From assembly GCA_037903475.1 (NCBI GenBank), contig JBAJFG010000131.1, forward strand, positions 186,001-250,000: DNA of 64,000 nucleotides, written 5' to 3'. The position numbers and the translations under genes are program-made. Within the stretch, counting starts at the first letter, position 1. Each line of letters opens with the position of its first letter. The stretch is from Ancylostoma caninum (lineage: Eukaryota; Nematoda; Chromadorea; Rhabditida; Ancylostomatidae). The notes beneath the pieces were generated by a model. That model did no database searches and was not told where the DNA came from. It was given only the letters and a program-made list of their open reading frames with translations. Shown piece after piece: positions 22,501 to 33,226 of the stretch.

Positions 22501-23103
22501 GAAGTGTTTCTCTGTTTCTCAGGGAAACGAATTTTTACTTCAAATTTTAGCAGCGACCTGCAGTTATTTAGCAACGTAGAGATGAAAGCGTAACATACCT
22601 GTTTTAGGTCGAAATCGGACCTATTCGTAGTTTTACTTGTGAACTCGCCACCACCAATGACTGTTTCATGTGGTCGAAATGTTATACGTCGTTCACCCTG
22701 TAACAGCATATTGATCCTATTCTTTTCTGAGTTATCACAATTACTAACTTGTTTTCCACTAAAATCAGCTCTATTTGTGGTTTCGCCGTTGAATTTCCCT
22801 GAATTAAGAATGGTCTCTGCTGGTCGGATCGCTCGTGACCTAGGAATTCAACAATGATTAGGTTAACGTGTGTGTGTTAAGTAGAGGGCTCCTACCTAAC
22901 AACTCCCTTTCCAGGATATTGGGCTCCGTATTCTGTGGTAGCATCGCCGAACCCTCCTCGTGCAACCCAGCTGTCTTCCACGTGAGAGCATTTATGGTTG
23001 CTAGGATTAGCCACATTTAAGTTCAGGAAACTTAGAGGTTATAAGGAATGGCATACCCGCACTGACATATCTGACAAATACAGCGTTCCTCCTCTTCTGC
23101 CAT
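19583..23103 (-). CDS. SAXO/FAM154-like microtubule-stabilising repeat protein, complete, 13 exons, 419 aa
   Basis: Exons (minus strand, 5' to 3'): 23103-23057, 23000-22896, 22839-22749, 22697-22599, 21918-21820, 21716-21618, 21154-21056, 20955-20857, 20504-20406, 20324-20226, 20162-20064, 20004-19895, 19697-19583. All junctions are GT/AG, phases agree, and the total is 1260 nt ending in TGA. Residues 9-23 read CICQICQCGNHKCSH, the Cys-rich N-terminal signature of the SAXO/MAP6 (STOP) family. Twelve Mn-like repeats follow, with core RPAETVIGGG-EF-S/T-G-x-TTN-x-x-D-F/Y. The last two are divergent (GSMDGLTTTQNDF and QPFEAHSTYQDGFVP). Family knowledge: Mn repeats bind and stabilise axonemal or centriolar microtubules. 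In a nematode, a role in sensory cilia is inferred. Start: the ATG precedes the Cys motif, and the paralogue keeps an ATG at the same place. No transmembrane segment or signal peptide is seen. The gene name is not assigned because orthology to SAXO1 or SAXO2 cannot be settled here. Confidence 0.88.
20857..21265 (-). repeat. Two-exon unit of the SAXO-like gene, copy 2
   Basis: Exons 7 and 8 and the intron 5' of exon 7 are near-copies of exons 5 and 6 and their 5' intron (21618-22005). The intron match (AATTGCACTTTCT, ATTGC, TTGTG, GAATGCATC, TACATAC) shows that genomic DNA was duplicated, not only repeated protein. Confidence 0.85.
21345..21480. mobile_element. hAT MITE fragment in the intron between SAXO exons 6 and 7
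   Basis: AT-rich core followed by TATTTTAAAATTTCGATAAACC and CATTCTCGGAGGGGGGAGG. This resembles the right half of the MITE family. No intact ends. Confidence 0.5.
21618..22005 (-). repeat. Two-exon unit of the SAXO-like gene, copy 1
   Basis: Exons 5 (ending TDYDMKQ) and 6 (ending TDFDKKE) plus the 5' intron. It pairs with 20857-21265, whose exons end TDYDMKQ and ADFDRKE. A hAT MITE later inserted at its edge (22006). Confidence 0.85.
22006..22237. mobile_element. hAT MITE in the intron between SAXO exons 4 and 5, with perfect 8-bp target duplication
   Basis: Ends CAGCGGCGGATACAG and CGTTCGCCACTG; flanks ATCCACAG at 21998-22005 and 22238-22245. Removing the element and one flank restores the intron seen in the duplicated two-exon unit (GCATC-TACATAC). 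It carries a G-run and CCTCCGCCAATTTGCGACACGG, as family members do. Confidence 0.88.
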
Positions 23104-23500
23104 GAATAGAGAGAAGGTCACCAAGAAAGGTCACTCCACAGTGAAGATGTTGGAGTTACTAGATAAATAGAAGGAGCGTTTCATCTCCATTATTCGTTCA
23201 AACATGACCAAACAGCATAGAGGGGGCTTCTCCAGAGAAAAGGGAAATGAATTGGAGAAAAAAACCACTAAACTCGGTAGAGATTGAGCTCAAAAATTGC
23301 GGATTAATGACTGGAAGATCCAGGGCTTTGGAGCACGATATGTGAGCTTTTATTCAGGAATAGCATCGAAGCTGAGGCGAATTCGGTGAGTGCAGCCTTT
23401 TCATGCATTAGGCTATCAGCATTTGAACGGGTTACAAGGTTAAAATGAGCTAGTAAGGAATTTCCACCTTATTACGAAGTACTATGTCGTTCAAATGTTG
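23104..23500. promoter_or_regulatory. 5' flank of the complete SAXO-like gene
   Basis: Upstream of ATG 23103 (gene reads leftward), TCTCTCTATTC directly precedes the ATG, with no AG immediately next to it. No clear promoter motif is seen. Sequence similarity to the 5' flank of the paralogue stops just above the start codon. Confidence 0.3.
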
Positions 23501-23559
23501 ACAAAAGTGGATATTATTCGAATCATTCGAATATTCGAACACATACATACATAAGTGCA

Positions 23560-23690
23560 TGGACTAATAAATGCTATAAATAATACAATAAATATATTTA
23601 AATATGTAAATAAAGATAAATATGTATACAAATGTATAAACAAACTAATAAATATCATAAATGAATAAATAATACTTAACAAAGCTACAA
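23560..23690. repeat. AT-rich (AAATA/ATGTAAATA) low-complexity tract
   Basis: Degenerate AATAAATA, TATGTATAC and AAACAAACTAATAAAT repeats. No coding content. Confidence 0.8.
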
Positions 23691-23759
23691 TCTGTAATCT
23701 TTATTCCCATATTCTCAGATTTTGACACAGGATGTTGATTGAAATGAAAGAGGCATTGG

Positions 23760-24000
23760 GTTCAAACATGCAAATCACACGATTAAGACATGCATATTCG
23801 TGCAAAACTCGGTTCTTGATAATCCTTAGTTCTATGCCAGCAATGGTCAAATCCATGCAAAATACGCTCATACCCATGCAGAACCCATGCATATCTATGA
23901 AAACACATGTGTCTCTAAATCCGATGCGAATTCGGTGTAAAACCCACGAAAAATCCACGATTATCTCAATCCCACGTAGAGCTCATGCACATCGATACAA
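23760..24000. repeat. Degenerate tandem repeat around CCATGCA-AT-AAAACAC
   Basis: Recurring blocks such as CATGCAAATC, CCATGCAAAATACGCTCAT, CCCATGCATATCTATGAAAAC and CATGCACATCGATACAAAAC at roughly 25-90 base spacing. Origin unknown. Confidence 0.45.
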
Positions 24001-24054
24001 AACACGGTTCCTGGGTTTCTGGGCTAGCACTTTTGAAAGATTTGGCGCTCAATT

Positions 24055-24790
24055 CTTCAACACGTTCGCGACAGAGCCGATTCTGAAGATCATCGGTCAC
24101 TTACCACCAGCGCGGGTCAGGCCCAGGTAAAACAGCGATTGTTAGGCCGTTGCTCTATGTTCTTTCATAGTGAGAACAGGTCATCTTTGACCTAAGGTGG
24201 CTAATAGGATGCTAGAGTGAATTAGTGAGCATTTTTTTCAACTCCATTTGGATGTTTCTTGCGAGTTCAAGAAGGCAAGACGGCCTGACGCTACGCGTGC
24301 GGGTGATAAGTGCCCGTACACGGATTTTGAACGTACCGCCGCGTGGGACACACGCGCTTTTGGACTCTTGGGTCCTGTGCTCGACCGGACGTGCAGTTGG
24401 TCCCACAGGGTAGTATTTTTTCCCTTCCATGTAGAACGCTAACTTCTTCCATGAAAATTATGTTCTGGATCGTAATTCTCAAGGATTCCTTTCCATGCTT
24501 GTCGTTTACTGTTTTACTACAACCATGGTTTTTCTGAATGTTTATCGGTCTTTCAGCTGTCCCAGTTTGAAGTACTAGGGAAAAAAATTCGAGAAAATAA
24601 CTGCTTTACCCACTGCGTGTATAGAGAACTTGCATGTCTATCAATACATTACTACATAGGAATTAGCTAAATAAGAAAGTTTCAGCAAGATGGGACTAGA
24701 ATAGAGCGTGCACGACCGGCCGTGCACGTGGTCCCACGCGGCAGACATCGCGTGCACGACCGGTTGTGCACGTTATCGCGAACGTGTTAA
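24055..24790. mobile_element. Possible piggyBac-type (TTAA) element with palindromic subterminal repeats
   Basis: Left end TTCAACACGTTCGCGACAG (about 24055) and right end TCGCGAACGTGTTAAG (24775-24790) are inverted repeats around a TTAA-like target; the left one has an extra C. Inside, the near-palindrome GTGCACGACCGG-YY-GTGCAC occurs twice (24709-24730 and 24752-24773), with a related GTGCTCGACCGGACGTGCAG at 24378-24397. No transposase ORF. Confidence 0.42.
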
Positions 24791-24974
24791 GGTGGAGTGT
24801 GCAACTGCTAGCTTGTAACTTATTCAGTAATTCATTCGAGCTCTATTGTAGCAAATCTTCCCAAAATATAGAGAAAATGGATTCCGACAATCCATGTAGC
24901 CATGAAGGTGGTCTAAATGTAATCCCTCCAGAGGGAAAGACAAAGAAATAAATTATTATTTGCACAAAAGTCTG

Positions 24975-25840
24975 CCTGCAACTCACAATGTTTGCAGGTT
25001 ACTGAAAATTTGGATGTAAACTTCAGAAACGTCATGTACGACAATGGAGTAGCGAGCAGTGTTTTTGTTGTGCGTAGTGCACACGGCTGGCTCGATTCAA
25101 TGCGAGTTCGGTGGGAGGGACAATAGTCTCTTGGGTCGGCTGCCAACGGCAACACGCTGACGTTCCATAGGAACAAAGGCACACAACACCTTTGCAATAG
25201 CGTACGAAGGAAGTACATGGAGTACATAATGTAAAAGGAGTGAGTATGTGAATAGATCTTCTTCAAGTAATGGAATGAAGTCAGCTGAGTATAATCCGAT
25301 TTCTACTAATGAATTCAGAAAATTATACTCAATTGAAGTGAGAAACAAAAAATTCTAGGAAAACTTTGCCCAGTTTTAGTAATAAAGCACCTGGAATTCA
25401 CCAAAGTTTGGCTTTATTTCAACTCACAAAGCAGCAATTTTTGAACATTTTGAATAAAATTAACCACAAAAATATAGCCAACGAAACAAAGGTATCTTTT
25501 CCAGCAGCTAGGGCACAGAGGAAGCTCATCTGCACAGATGTTTTCCGGATGTTTGGATGCAATCTGGAAGCTTTCGTAAGGGCATAATATTCGTAGGCTG
25601 GTGCTCTTAACACAAGGCATCAGATAAACACTAATACTCCTGAAAATTACCAATTGAAGAAGTTCATTTTGACACAGGATAGCTGGAGCTTTATGCACAT
25701 TCCGTCCGCTGTGTTTATAAGCATCACCAAGCAACGGCAGACTCATCGAGAAATCGCTTCGTCACTTGTTAGGGCTTGAACATTCGATGTGCTCTAAAGG
25801 CAGAACTGGTGCAGGATTTCTCCTTGTAAATTGAAGAAAG
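24975..25840. repeat. Duplicated 5'-side block, copy 2, with possible minus-strand exons
   Basis: Pair of 9330-10265. The minus strand keeps LPSYAIAK, FVPMER and (in a shifted frame) WQPTQETIVPPTELALNRAS. Further 5' on the minus strand, 25950-25762 reads GYGPGSDRKLCYVAIRWD, VVELLGNFRGTKVFLQF and TRRNPAP, ending at a stop conserved with copy 1 (NK-stop). I do not recognise the protein. A 4-base indel separates frames between copies, so at least one is not intact here. Confidence 0.5.
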
Positions 25841-25950
25841 ACTTTCGTTCCTCGAAAGTTTCCTAACAATTCAACAACATCCCATCGGATCGCCACGTAG
25901 CATAGTTTACGGTCAGAACCAGGGCCGTACCCAACCACCTTCGAATCCAT

Positions 25951-26874
25951 GCCCTTATCACCTTCCGTAAAAGAAGGCCGACCTCATTGTCCGCCGTGGG
26001 CTGAAATTGTATCTATTATTACTTGAGCGTAAGTAAGAATGTCCAGATTTCAAGTCGAATTTTTTTTTGTCTACTACAGCGAGTGTAAATAGAAAACGAA
26101 TAGATAATCAAACATGAAAACAGTGGAAAGGGTCAGTACTGCTAGTCATCCTCGCACTAATTGCCAGAACTGTCTTAAGAACGATAAGCCAAGGAGCTTC
26201 ATAATAGGTACTTGATCGGAGCTTCATGATTTCCTGCTGAATCCGATTGTAATGGATGTCGCGCGCTCTTTTTAAAAGAAAAATTAAATTCGGGTTCAAC
26301 TGAGCTGAGTACTCCCTTTGTCGACAACCTTTAGAAGACAAACACATTCATGAAATACTCTTTTAAGTATACGCGGTAGCGAGTAAAGCAACAAAATGAG
26401 GTAAACAGGTCTATAAACAGAATATTTTCGTGCTGTTCTGCTTTGGTTCACGCTTCAGCGGCAGCATATCCGCTATTACCTGCATGCAATTACTGGGATA
26501 AAACACACAGAAAACGTAATATATAGCAATATGAGTGTATCTCGTGTATAACTGCTGTGCCTACAAGGTTTTTTAGTGGAACTTCTATTCGGCCTAAAGT
26601 TTCGGCTTCTATCGCCGTCTTCAGAGGCCGGCAAAGAGACTGGTATGAGAAATCCAGCCTCTAGCCCGCCAAGCACCTCTCCAACCTGTGCTAGAATCTC
26701 GATATTTTTCAAAGCACAGAAACTTCACACTGTCAAAAACTAGCCCACCCTAGAGATTCTAGAATATCGGCACATACATACACAAGATATACACAACATA
26801 AACTATGCCCAGGTTTCAAGACAAGAAAACATTTGAACTGCAATGTGAGTGTTTTCAGGACAACTACGGGGATG
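25951..26874. other. Unassigned spacer
   Basis: Two minus-strand ORFs (26347-26108 and 26712-26476, 78-79 codons) have protein-like composition (for example RARDIHYNRIQQEIMK and PASEDGDRSRNFRP) but no recognised domain or splice support. The second resembles a widespread repeat-type sequence. Confidence 0.3.
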
Positions 26875-27000
26875 TGGTGAAATGTACCCGGAATGGGCGG
26901 CATGGGTAGGGCCGCGATTTGACGATTGGATGACTTGACCAATCACAAAACTTGGCCACACCTTTCCCTAAGTGCATAAAGTATAACGCTCCATGCCCTA
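26875..27000. repeat. Short foldback element with paired CCAAT-like motifs, copy 2
   Basis: GGAATGGGCGGCATGGGTAG, GACGATTGGATGACTTGACCAATCACA, CTTGGCCACACC and GTATAACGCTCCATGCCC match the copies at 17622 and 34765. Confidence 0.7.
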
Positions 27001-28749
27001 GTCCTAGCATACCTCGCAGTTTCTTACATAATTACGTACCGATTTTTCCGTGAAAGACGGGTTGTATCCACTCAGTACTGCGGTTCCATGGAAAAAAAAT
27101 ACTGAGCAGAGCTGCTAAACTGCTGTAGGCGTGGCTCACTTACCGGAAAAGTTGCTACATTGTCGAATAAACAACCATGTTATCTGGAAAAATAGGAAAG
27201 TAAAGCAGTTGTTTCGTACATATTTGAACACCGTTATTTTTCAAATCTACTAAAAAAATCACTTCTCAAGATGTTTCTAGGGTAGCATTTGAGTTTTCGT
27301 GACATCCTGATCAGATTCTGAGTCTGGATTTCCTGAACAACATCCGGATGTTGCATGACCATTTACTACATTTGTTTGCCTGACGAGAAGCCGAGTACGT
27401 CTGACAACCAGCAAGAGTCGAATAAATTCCTAGGACGCAGCGTTTAGAGTATACATATCCGTCGTACTTCACGTCCTTATGGCATGATTCCGGCAGCCTC
27501 CATTTAGAGATAACCCAGCAATTTTGGGAAGGGAAAAAAGTGTCTTTTTCCCTGGAAGACAGTGAAAAATACGGACAACTCCAATCTAGAAACCTTTTGC
27601 TAATTTTAATTTCCTATGCTGTTGATAACTTAATTGCATCAGAGAGTTAATTTTGCGGGAATAAAAAGATGAACACAACGTCAGTCTCTCGATTGGTAAA
27701 GTACACTGAGTTCCTTTTTTAGGTGACCTTCATACTGATCGATTGAGAGTACACCACCGGAGCACTCTTTCTCGGACAGATCTGCGCGTTGTCTACTCGC
27801 TCCTGGATTTTGAGTAATTACTCACGAGCGGCACCAAATATGATAACAAGAAGCCGTCCATGATACCTGGTACCACCTTAGTCACCTTGGCTTACCCACC
27901 TGAAGTGCTGAGCCCATTACCTATGCGAATGGTAGAAATGTGATCTCTTGCAAATCACGATTGATTTATTGCTATAGTCTTTCTAAAAACGGCGACAGTT
28001 CAGTATTTATGCGTGTTCACTGTATTTCTCGTCTACCTCTCCGATTACCATGCAGTATCCTGCATTTCTTGCTTCTCTGATCTCTCTCCAACTACCTTTC
28101 TCAGTGAAACGGACTGTACCAGTACCGATGTCACCTTATTTGCCCTAATCACTGAAATTTTCTGGAATTATTTCTTCATGCTTATCAAAAATGGCCCGGC
28201 TTCTTATAATTTCATCCTTCTATGCAGAGGTTCAAAATTTCTTTCATTCACCCCGTTATTTCAGGAAATTTGAAAATTTTCTAATCCCCCCCCCATTTAA
28301 TGGACCTTGGCACGAGAACGTCAAAATCCAATAAAATTAATAATGTATGTCTTTGTCTGCCTTGTTCTTTTGTTAAATTCCCTTGACTAGTCATTGGTTC
28401 ATTGATGTGCTTGTAGCTACCCATGTTCACCTACATATGTAAACAAATAAACAAACAAATGAATAAACAAATCAGAGCTCCGGACAATATTCGAAACACC
28501 CTGATTTCTCATGTGTTTTCCCAGCAGTATATACTTGCTTCGGCAGTCGAACCCTTTCCGAAAGTGCGAGGATTCCTCTCTGCTAGTTTAGCCTTGGACA
28601 ACTAGCATAAATCTCACTAACAGTTCTCATTTGTCAACCAGAGCGTTGCGGATCTGATCGATGTTTCTGCAGTTCTTCGGTTGTAAACGAACTTGCACCT
28701 CGCTTACTCGTGGTGTCTTTTTTGTGGAACGAGCAGCAGCATCGATCGT
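27001..28749. other. Unassigned spacer
   Basis: Short ORFs only. An ATAAACAAACAAATGAATAAAC low-complexity tract lies near 28440. The segment 28040-28130 resembles 40400-40470 (CTCTCTCCAACTA and CTCAGTGAAAC type). Nothing coding is supported. Confidence 0.4.
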
Positions 28750-28899
28750 TCACTCTCCAGATGCTGCCACAAACTGTCTTTTCGTCTTCAGCTCTCCGAC
28801 TATTGGTAGTAATGTTTGCGTCCCCTTCCCTGTGTACTGTAGTGTGAATACATCTAACTTAGCTCCAAGTTTTCCTACAAAAGCAAATACAGTAGTGTC
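28750..28899 (-). CDS. Candidate terminal exon of an unrecognised gene
   Basis: A good acceptor TATTTTCTAG is followed by an open frame of 49 codons: DTTVFAFVGKLGAKLDVF, TLQYTGKGTQTLLPIVGE, then LKTKRQFVAASGE and TGA. The hydrophilic/hydrophobic alternation and the acceptor look genuine, but no upstream exon was found and no family was recognised. The opposite strand carries an 80-codon ORF over the same bases, so the strand is uncertain. Confidence 0.28.
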   Translation of the reverse strand, partial: DTTVFAFVGKLGAKLDVFTLQYTGKGTQTLLPIVGELKTKRQFVAASGE

Positions 28900-30781
28900 C
28901 TAGAAAATATTATAGAACTGTTTGCCTGAAAAAATTCTGAAGTCGAATTACAAAACGAGTTGGTGTTATAGGTATATTTCCGGGCAAGACCCCATCTTTA
29001 GCACATAGGAAACTCCATTGGTTGAACCCATTTACTCATTGCATCTCTACGTCTTGGCACTCTGATCGTCTGCACATCCGCACATTCCACTTTTATCGCC
29101 GTTCTCTGATGATGTGGTGCGGCGCGTGTGAGCGAGTCCGGACCACTGGAATTTCCAATGCTCTCCAAGGTGTGACAGTGATATTTATAGTATTTGTGGC
29201 ATAAGTAGTGAAAACTTGTGCAAAACATCTGAAGTACATATTCATTTGGGTAGAGGAAACAAGTGTGAACTTATCCAGCACATGAGTGCGGCGCGGCCGC
29301 GTCGTGGCGTACATCTTGACCGGCTCCTTTTGAAGCAAGCCAACGAAAAATTTTTCTCCATTATCCGACACTAGGTTCAAACAGAGGCTATTCGTGGGAG
29401 GAGGGGGATGGGGAGAGGGGGTTATTATGAAATATGTGAGTAAAAAATGTTTTGTTGGCTTAATTCAAGAGGCGGCGGTTAATGCACACGCCGTGACGCG
29501 GCCGCACCGCGCGCATGTGCTAGCTTAAGTCCACACATAAATTGACCAATCACAGCCTAGCAGCGTATCTCTTGTTACGCAGCCGTCTTCAAATCCCCTT
29601 TCATACACCTTTTTTTCAAATTCATTTTTGTGCGTTTTATTTATGGATGATTTTTGAGAAGCTTTATTTTACAGTTCTAAACTAATAGGTTCCTTCTTCG
29701 GCAGAAAACCAGTTTTTACTCCATGTTCCTCCCCCACGCGGCGACCGCCATCAGTCTTAATGCTAAACCTGTACAGAATGTGGGGTATAGCCCCAACCGC
29801 CTCTTCGTTCAGACGACAGTGACTTTGATACGTATTGATTAACAGCCGGTTCCACCACAGGGACGGCTGATGCCCCCCCCCCTTCCAAACATCGATAGGT
29901 ATGAAAATCGATATCGCCTGACGACGTTGATGCTGGTGCTATACTCCATGTCGAGTATAGCGGCAGCTTTGGTCATACCATTTTTAATTTTCTGTGTTCT
30001 TCCTTACTGACCATAATTTTTGTTACCACCTTTTTTGGTGGATGACTATTCAATTTCCTAGAAGTAGGCCAGATTCATCTCATTCGTTCTGGCTCTAAGG
30101 AATTATCCGTCAGTCTAATTCTGAAAAGCAATCGTCAACCATAAGCGATTTGTTTACGAGCACATTCTGTTCTATATATTTCGTATAATTTATCATTTGT
30201 TATTTCTCGTTCTAGAGTCATTGGTTTTAAATTTGAATTCTAAACATCCTCTTTACAAAAAAAGAGATGGTGTGCAAAATTACTGACTTATCTCAGTGTT
30301 CTCCGCCTCGTCGTCTACCTCTCTTGCCTATCTGTGCCAAGTGTAGGCTTCATATATCTGTCGCATGCAAATGAAATTTTCTTTTCTAGCCAGAAAGCGG
30401 GTGGCCAATGCACAGAGAAAATTGGAAATGGAATTCACACTGGAAAGGTAGCCACTGCGTCATTGCTGAAAACGAGAAAATAGCAGCCTTTGCCGATCGT
30501 TCGGCAGAAAATTCGGAAATGAAAAGTTGGTTGGATAGGTTATATTCAGCGTTCATACAACAGAAAAATGAGAGTTTAGATTTTCCTTTAAAATTCTCCA
30601 AAAAATGTGCGAAAAAATTCCGTAATTCGTAAATAATGAATTTTTCAAAGCCGTTGCAAGTAGTAATTCGTGACTACTCGTATCCCTCCTGGCGGTGCAC
30701 TCCGAATAGGGTATGGGACCTCCATTGTCATCGCTTAGGCGACACCGATGTCGATATTTATGTTTGTCGGTGTCTAAGATA
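28900..30781. other. Unassigned spacer
   Basis: GC-rich patches near 29090-29310 and 29480-29520 (GTGCGGCGCGGCCGCG and GTGACGCGGCCGCACC, partly inverted) and a hairpin GCTATACTCCATGTCGAGTATAGC at about 29939-29962. No coding content is supported. Confidence 0.4.
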
Positions 30782-31562
30782 TTGGGTTGGGGAATAAGTT
30801 CGTGCGGTTTTTTTTTCGATTTGTTTTTTCACAGTGGTATGATCTTCGCTTGATACGTCATAGCTCATTTTGTAGTTCTTGCTCTTTACCGGTGACATTG
30901 CTCCGTTTCTCTATTCCCGCTTCAGCTGGCTTGGGATATCATTGACATCTATAGAAGAATCTCCTCTACTGAAAACACAGCACAGATGTTGTGTGCCCTG
31001 TTTGGACGGAGGAATTCTGTTTTTGAAGTTGCTTCTCGCTTTGGCAGCCGAGTTTGTGGGACATAAAGGTGATTATCTGCTAAGGTTGCTTAAGACGTAA
31101 GGAATAATCACTACTCATGCTAACTCTCAACAATTGGTAATTTCGGCTGAAGCATTCCCCGCAAAGCGCTAAAATGCTCGATATGAGGTAATCGTCCACA
31201 TTCGGTATGCGCGAATCCTCTGAGCGAATTTCACCAAAATGACTTGTAGAAAAACTCGTATGTGGAGGATTTCTACTATTGTCGACTCTACAGTTCTAGT
31301 GCACTCAGATAACCTTTTTTTTTGAGCTCCTTATTCATTTCCTAAATTTCAGTCCGACAGTTGCAGTTGCGGGCTATAAATTGAGTCGTCTCGAACAACG
31401 CACTTTTTCGTAGACAACGAGCTGAGAGGCTGCTCGTTCCGTGGCATCATCAATACAGGAGGGAAAGAGCTTTTGAACCTATTCAGTGTGATTGACATTG
31501 TTCATGGAAAGTAGTGGTTTCTATGCTCATGAAAAATCGCACAAACTTATTCCCCAACCCTA
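30782..31562. mobile_element. mariner-type non-autonomous element, 781 bp
   Basis: Ends TTGGGTTGGGGAATAAGTTC (30782) and the complementary AACTTATTCCCCAACCC with TA (31562) form inverted repeats of about 30 bp. A TA duplication is present on both sides. No transposase ORF. The end sequence resembles mariner-family TIRs. Confidence 0.7.
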
Positions 31563-32944
31563 TAATATGCTGCGTTGCGGACTTTGACGGGGGTCGGAAC
31601 GAAAAACATAGCTCGTACAACAGCGATGCCAGTAATTCCCTCTCAAGATTGATAGGTATCGAAATCATGTGGATGGCGACGGCGACGTAGGTGCTATACT
31701 TGGCGTGGGGTGTTTTTCTTGATTTCTTAGCCAGAGCTGTACATATGATAGGGAGATTACCTTTCGCTAAGAGCTTCGTCCTACCATGTTCGTTGACATC
31801 ATGCAATTCTCCAGCATTACCTCACAGTAACTTTATTGTATGCCGATCTTGTTCATTTTTGTGATATCACTGATATGACCACACCTTAATTACCTGTTTC
31901 CAATAACTTCTCGGGTAACTTCTTCGTGGATTACGATGCTAAAGAGCATATTCTTACGTTCCGTCAAGGTGCCGTGTGAAAGTTGGAGTCCTTTGGGATT
32001 CCTAAAGACGTTGTCGGCAACGTGCACCGCTGCACTTTGGCAGCAATTTTTGAAATTCTATTTGAAAATGTAGTTGATTTGCATGTCATCTTCGTAACCT
32101 AGGTGAATAAACTTATCAAATTCTTTTGGAAACCAGTAATTGCCTTATGCACACATCCTTTTCGAATCCCATACATTTCTTCGATGTCCCATATTTCCCA
32201 GTGCTTGTTTGCTTACAAAAATCACCGCTAACACTTCAAAGAATTCTCAATGTATTCCGGGAAACTTCGGGAGTCGAGAATTTCAGGACTCTTGAGAATT
32301 CCAGGTTTCATGGAAACGTGTCCTAGTCAAGTATTCAACATATTTAGGGAAAACACGGCGGATTAATACCTGGCTCCCACCGCTGTTTCTTAACTCTGCT
32401 AACCAAAATAAATAATTCATCACTGGGCTCATTCCTTGACCTAAACGCAGTGCATCTGCAGGAAACTATGAAACTTAAAATAATATTCAGTTTTGGGGAC
32501 CCATTTCCTTTCTGCTTTTTCTCGCAAAATTGTCGTTTTTACGAAAAATTTCTAATTTCGTTGATTTCGTTGTGTTTTCTCTTAATCTATTTCACGTGAA
32601 TTTCATCGTAATCGCATAGAAGTTATCAAAACATCACCTAATTCCCACTAATATTCGACAGTTCAAAACAATTGTTGGCAGATATCTAAGAGAGCACTCC
32701 AGGGTTTCCTAAATCAATTTTTTTCTAGGAATCGTTCGTGTTCATTTTCTATCAGCTTCCGGTTATACCTAGCCTTTTTATAATTCTGATTACTGTTTGA
32801 CTTGTTTTTTTTGGTATCCGAAATTTCGCGGATATTTTATGCGTTCTTTTTTGTCTGTTTGATGATTCGCATGGTATATCGATGTAATAAATTGAATTGA
32901 AATAGAAGGGATCGTTTTTACTTCATGTTGAAAAAAGTTCTTGA
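31563..32944. other. Unassigned spacer
   Basis: No ORF above 110 codons and no recognised motif. ATTGATAGGTATCGAAATC near 31650 resembles 29890-29910, on the other side of the mariner-type element. Confidence 0.35.
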
Positions 32945-33226
32945 TCAGGAAAATAGGTTCATGGACATGTTTCCACGATCTGCATCGGTTTCAACAATTA
33001 CAACGAAAACGAAGATTCCAGGCGGTGGCCGCGTTTTGTTCGGAAACGTGCCAAAACGAATATCTGACCTGCTTGCGTCTCTTTTCTCCACCAAGCCTGC
33101 GGGCTCAAATCTAGGGGGAAAACAAATGGGTCCATGTGCTTGTTTCTCTACTGCTGGTCTGCATTTCAGACTATCTCTCGCAGCATCCATAGCATGTTGC
33201 GTTTCTGGTCGATTCCAGTCCCGCAT
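32945..33226 (-). CDS. Candidate first (or internal) exon of an unrecognised gene, 93-codon ORF
   Basis: The sequence CACCCAATTTCCAG directly abuts ATG at 33226, an excellent cis- or trans-splice acceptor for a nematode. The ORF reads MRDWNRPETQHAMDAARDSL, KCRPAVEKQAHGPICFPPRF, EPAGLVEKRDASRSDI and runs to a stop at 32945. A possible donor AAGCAG-GTCAGA lies inside (about 33058-33069), so the true exon may end there. The region is richer in GC than its surroundings. No domain is recognised. The plus strand also has a 110-codon ORF, so the assignment is tentative. Confidence 0.33.
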   Translation of the reverse strand: MRDWNRPETQHAMDAARDSLKCRPAVEKQAHGPICFPPRFEPAGLVEKRDASRSDIRFGTFPNKTRPPPGIFVFVVIVETDADRGNMSMNLFS

